Source: Sphingomonas paucimobilis NBRC 13935 (lineage in GTDB: Bacteria > Pseudomonadota > Alphaproteobacteria > Sphingomonadales > Sphingomonadaceae). From it: a DNA stretch of 64,000 bases. Below, in pieces: positions 62,646-64,000 of the stretch (positions within the stretch are counted from its first letter, which is position 1; each line of letters starts with the position of its first letter). The stretch covers positions 186,001-250,000 of the forward strand of contig NZ_BBJS01000014.1 of the NCBI RefSeq assembly GCF_000739895.2, read 5' to 3'. Both the position numbers and the translations under genes were made by a program. The notes under the pieces are model-generated. The model saw only the letters and a program-made list of their open reading frames with translations. It was not told the DNA's origin and ran no database searches.

Positions 62646-63620
62646 ATGATCCGCGATAGGAGGCCCCCGGGGCCGCTGCCCGAACTGCGCGCCGATGTCG
62701 CGCGTTTTCTGGGCTACTACAACAATCTGCCCGATCCGCCGCATCAGGAGCTCGGTGCCGAGGCGGCCCGGCTGATGATGCGTCAGGCGCGCGACCTGAC
62801 CGATCCGCCGGTGGGCGTTCTGGCGGTCGATCGGCGCTTCACCATCCCGGGTCTGGGCGGCCCCCTGCCCGTCCGGCTGTTCGACGCCGCGCCTGCCCGT
62901 CCGCCTGGGCCGATAGTGCTGTTCTTCCACGGTGGCGGCTTCGTCATGGGTGATATCAACACCCACGCCCCGCTCGCCGCCGAGATCGCGCGGCAACTCG
63001 ATCTGCCCGTCCTGTCGGTCGGATATCGACTGGCGCCGGAACATCCCTGGCCCGCCGCTCCGCAAGATTGCGAGGCGGCGGCGCGCTGGCTTGCGGCGGA
63101 GGGGATGGCGACGGGCCTAGTCGTGATGGGTGACAGTGCAGGCGGTACGCTGGCCACCGTCACCGCGATGAGCCTCAGGGATCGACCCGCCGCCGCGCCG
63201 GTGATCGCGCAAGGCCTGCTCTATCCCGCCACCGATATGGGGCGCGCACATCCATCCTTGCGCGATTTCGCCGACGGCTATTTCCTGACCCGCGCGATGC
63301 TCGACTGGTTCGTCGCCTGCTACGCCGCCGACCTCGGCGACCTACGCGCCGCGCCTATGCGCGGTGATCTGGCCGCGATGCCCCCCGCCGTCATCGTCAC
63401 CGCCGAATGCGATCCGATCCGCGATCAGGGACGCGCCTATGCCGCCGCGCTCGCCCGTGCCGGCGTTCCCGTTCATTTCCGGGAGGCGCGGGGTACGATC
63501 CACGGCTTTGCCACCCTGCGCAAGGCAATCCCCTCCGGGGCGAAAGACTTGGCCGCATTCCTGCTTGCTTTGCGCGCGATGATCGCCGAGGCGGAATCCG
63601 CCCGAGCGAATGGACAATAG
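62646..63620 (+). CDS. Alpha/beta hydrolase of the hormone-sensitive-lipase family
   Basis: 324 residues. The oxyanion motif [12 protein letters not shown] is near residue 93, the nucleophile Ser164 is in [11 protein letters not shown], Asp256 in [10 protein letters not shown] and His286 in GTIHGF: the complete HSL (family IV) triad. It has no signal peptide, so it is a cytoplasmic esterase of small acyl esters by family. It is followed by rppH after two bases, suggesting one transcript. Confidence 0.92.
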   Translation: MIRDRRPPGPLPELRADVARFLGYYNNLPDPPHQELGAEAARLMMRQARDLTDPPVGVLAVDRRFTIPGLGGPLPVRLFDAAPARPPGPIVLFFHGGGFVMGDINTHAPLAAEIARQLDLPVLSVGYRLAPEHPWPAAPQDCEAAARWLAAEGMATGLVVMGDSAGGTLATVTAMSLRDRPAAAPVIAQGLLYPATDMGRAHPSLRDFADGYFLTRAMLDWFVACYAADLGDLRAAPMRGDLAAMPPAVIVTAECDPIRDQGRAYAAALARAGVPVHFREARGTIHGFATLRKAIPSGAKDLAAFLLALRAMIAEAESARANGQ

Positions 63621-63622
63621 TC

Positions 63623-64000
63623 ATGACCGATCTTCCCTATCGCCCCTGTGCGGGCGTCATCCTGATGAACCGCGACGGCCGGGTTTTTGTCGGCCAGAGG
63701 ATCGATTCGACGCTGGAGGCCTGGCAATTGCCCCAGGGCGGCATCGACCCCGGCGAGGATGCCGAGACCGCTGCGGTGCGCGAATTGTTCGAGGAAACCG
63801 GCGTCACCGCCGACAAAATCGAGTTGATCGCCCGCGCGCCGCGCGAGCTGACCTATGACCTGCCCGAGGACATGATCGGCAAGGTGTGGAAGGGCAAGTG
63901 GCGCGGCCAGCGCCAGACATGGTTCCTCTATCGCTTCCTGGGCCAGGATGGCGACATCCGGATCGAGACCGAGCGTCCCGAATTCCGCGCCTGGCGCTGG
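63623..64000 (+). CDS. rppH: RNA pyrophosphohydrolase RppH (NudH), 3' end outside the window
   Basis: The first 126 residues are present ([20 protein letters not shown]). The Nudix box [20 protein letters not shown] fits GX5EX7[18 protein letters not shown], the LTYDLPE segment, [17 protein letters not shown] and the RPEFRAWRW stretch are characteristic of RppH rather than other Nudix enzymes. It removes pyrophosphate from 5'-triphosphate mRNA to start decay. The reading frame is open at the end of the window. Confidence 0.94.
   Translation, partial: MTDLPYRPCAGVILMNRDGRVFVGQRIDSTLEAWQLPQGGIDPGEDAETAAVRELFEETGVTADKIELIARAPRELTYDLPEDMIGKVWKGKWRGQRQTWFLYRFLGQDGDIRIETERPEFRAWRW

Overview
The window looks like a piece of a Sphingomonadales (Sphingomonas-type, Alphaproteobacteria) chromosome. 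The DNA is GC-rich and densely coded. It carries a CckA hybrid kinase, tandem M13 peptidases, many short secreted proteins and lipoproteins, MHYT-GGDEF-EAL signalling, Flp pilins and an HWE/HisKA_2-type kinase. I see no rRNA, no CRISPR array, no insertion sequence and no prophage. No stretch longer than 300 bases lacks a gene; the longest gaps are about 24410-24600, 38735-38919 and 39541-39709, and they hold regulatory DNA or nothing I can name.

Regions. 1-8.5 kb: end of fmt, truA, then a reverse block with an RlmD-like rRNA methyltransferase, nnrD/E NAD(P)HX repair, a lipoprotein, ilvD, a single-domain response regulator and cckA. 8.5-13.4 kb: two tandem M13 metallopeptidases, a DUF2062 protein and smpB. 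14-25 kb: GH114-like lipoprotein, dapA, soluble lytic transglycosylase, greB, small acidic protein, NYN-OST-HTH protein, GAF histidine kinase, ettA, M28 peptidase and a small repeat lipoprotein. 25-34 kb: a CAU tRNA (probably Ile2), bacterioferritin, the TPR-bamB-der operon, panB, an ArsC-like protein, nadE and a GntR regulator. 34-42 kb: type II NADH dehydrogenase, MDR oxidoreductase, secreted S1 protease, small lipoprotein, a TetR-controlled pair of genes, and the MHYT-GGDEF-EAL protein.

42-53.2 kb is the most interesting part. A reverse-strand block encodes a GH127 enzyme with the beta-L-arabinofuranosidase residues, a delta1-pyrroline-2-carboxylate reductase-like enzyme, a DUF885 peptidase, a DapA-family protein closely resembling pyrroline-4-hydroxy-2-carboxylate deaminase, a GntR regulator and an amino acid permease. 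A large DUF5695-like secreted protein diverges from GH127. Copies of the palindrome ATACNGTAT lie in both control regions. I infer a regulon that strips arabinose from hydroxyproline-rich (extensin-like) plant glycoprotein and feeds on the hydroxyproline/proline released. The epimerase, D-hydroxyproline oxidase and ketoglutarate-semialdehyde dehydrogenase needed for a complete pathway are not in the window.

53-64 kb: mutT, three Flp-type pilins, accA, xerD, a Pro-rich secreted protein, aroK-aroB, a DUF2256 zinc-ribbon, photolyase, an HDAC-family deacetylase, an HSL-family esterase and the start of rppH. Start codons were chosen from ribosome-binding sites and family N-termini; alternatives are given where the choice is uncertain.
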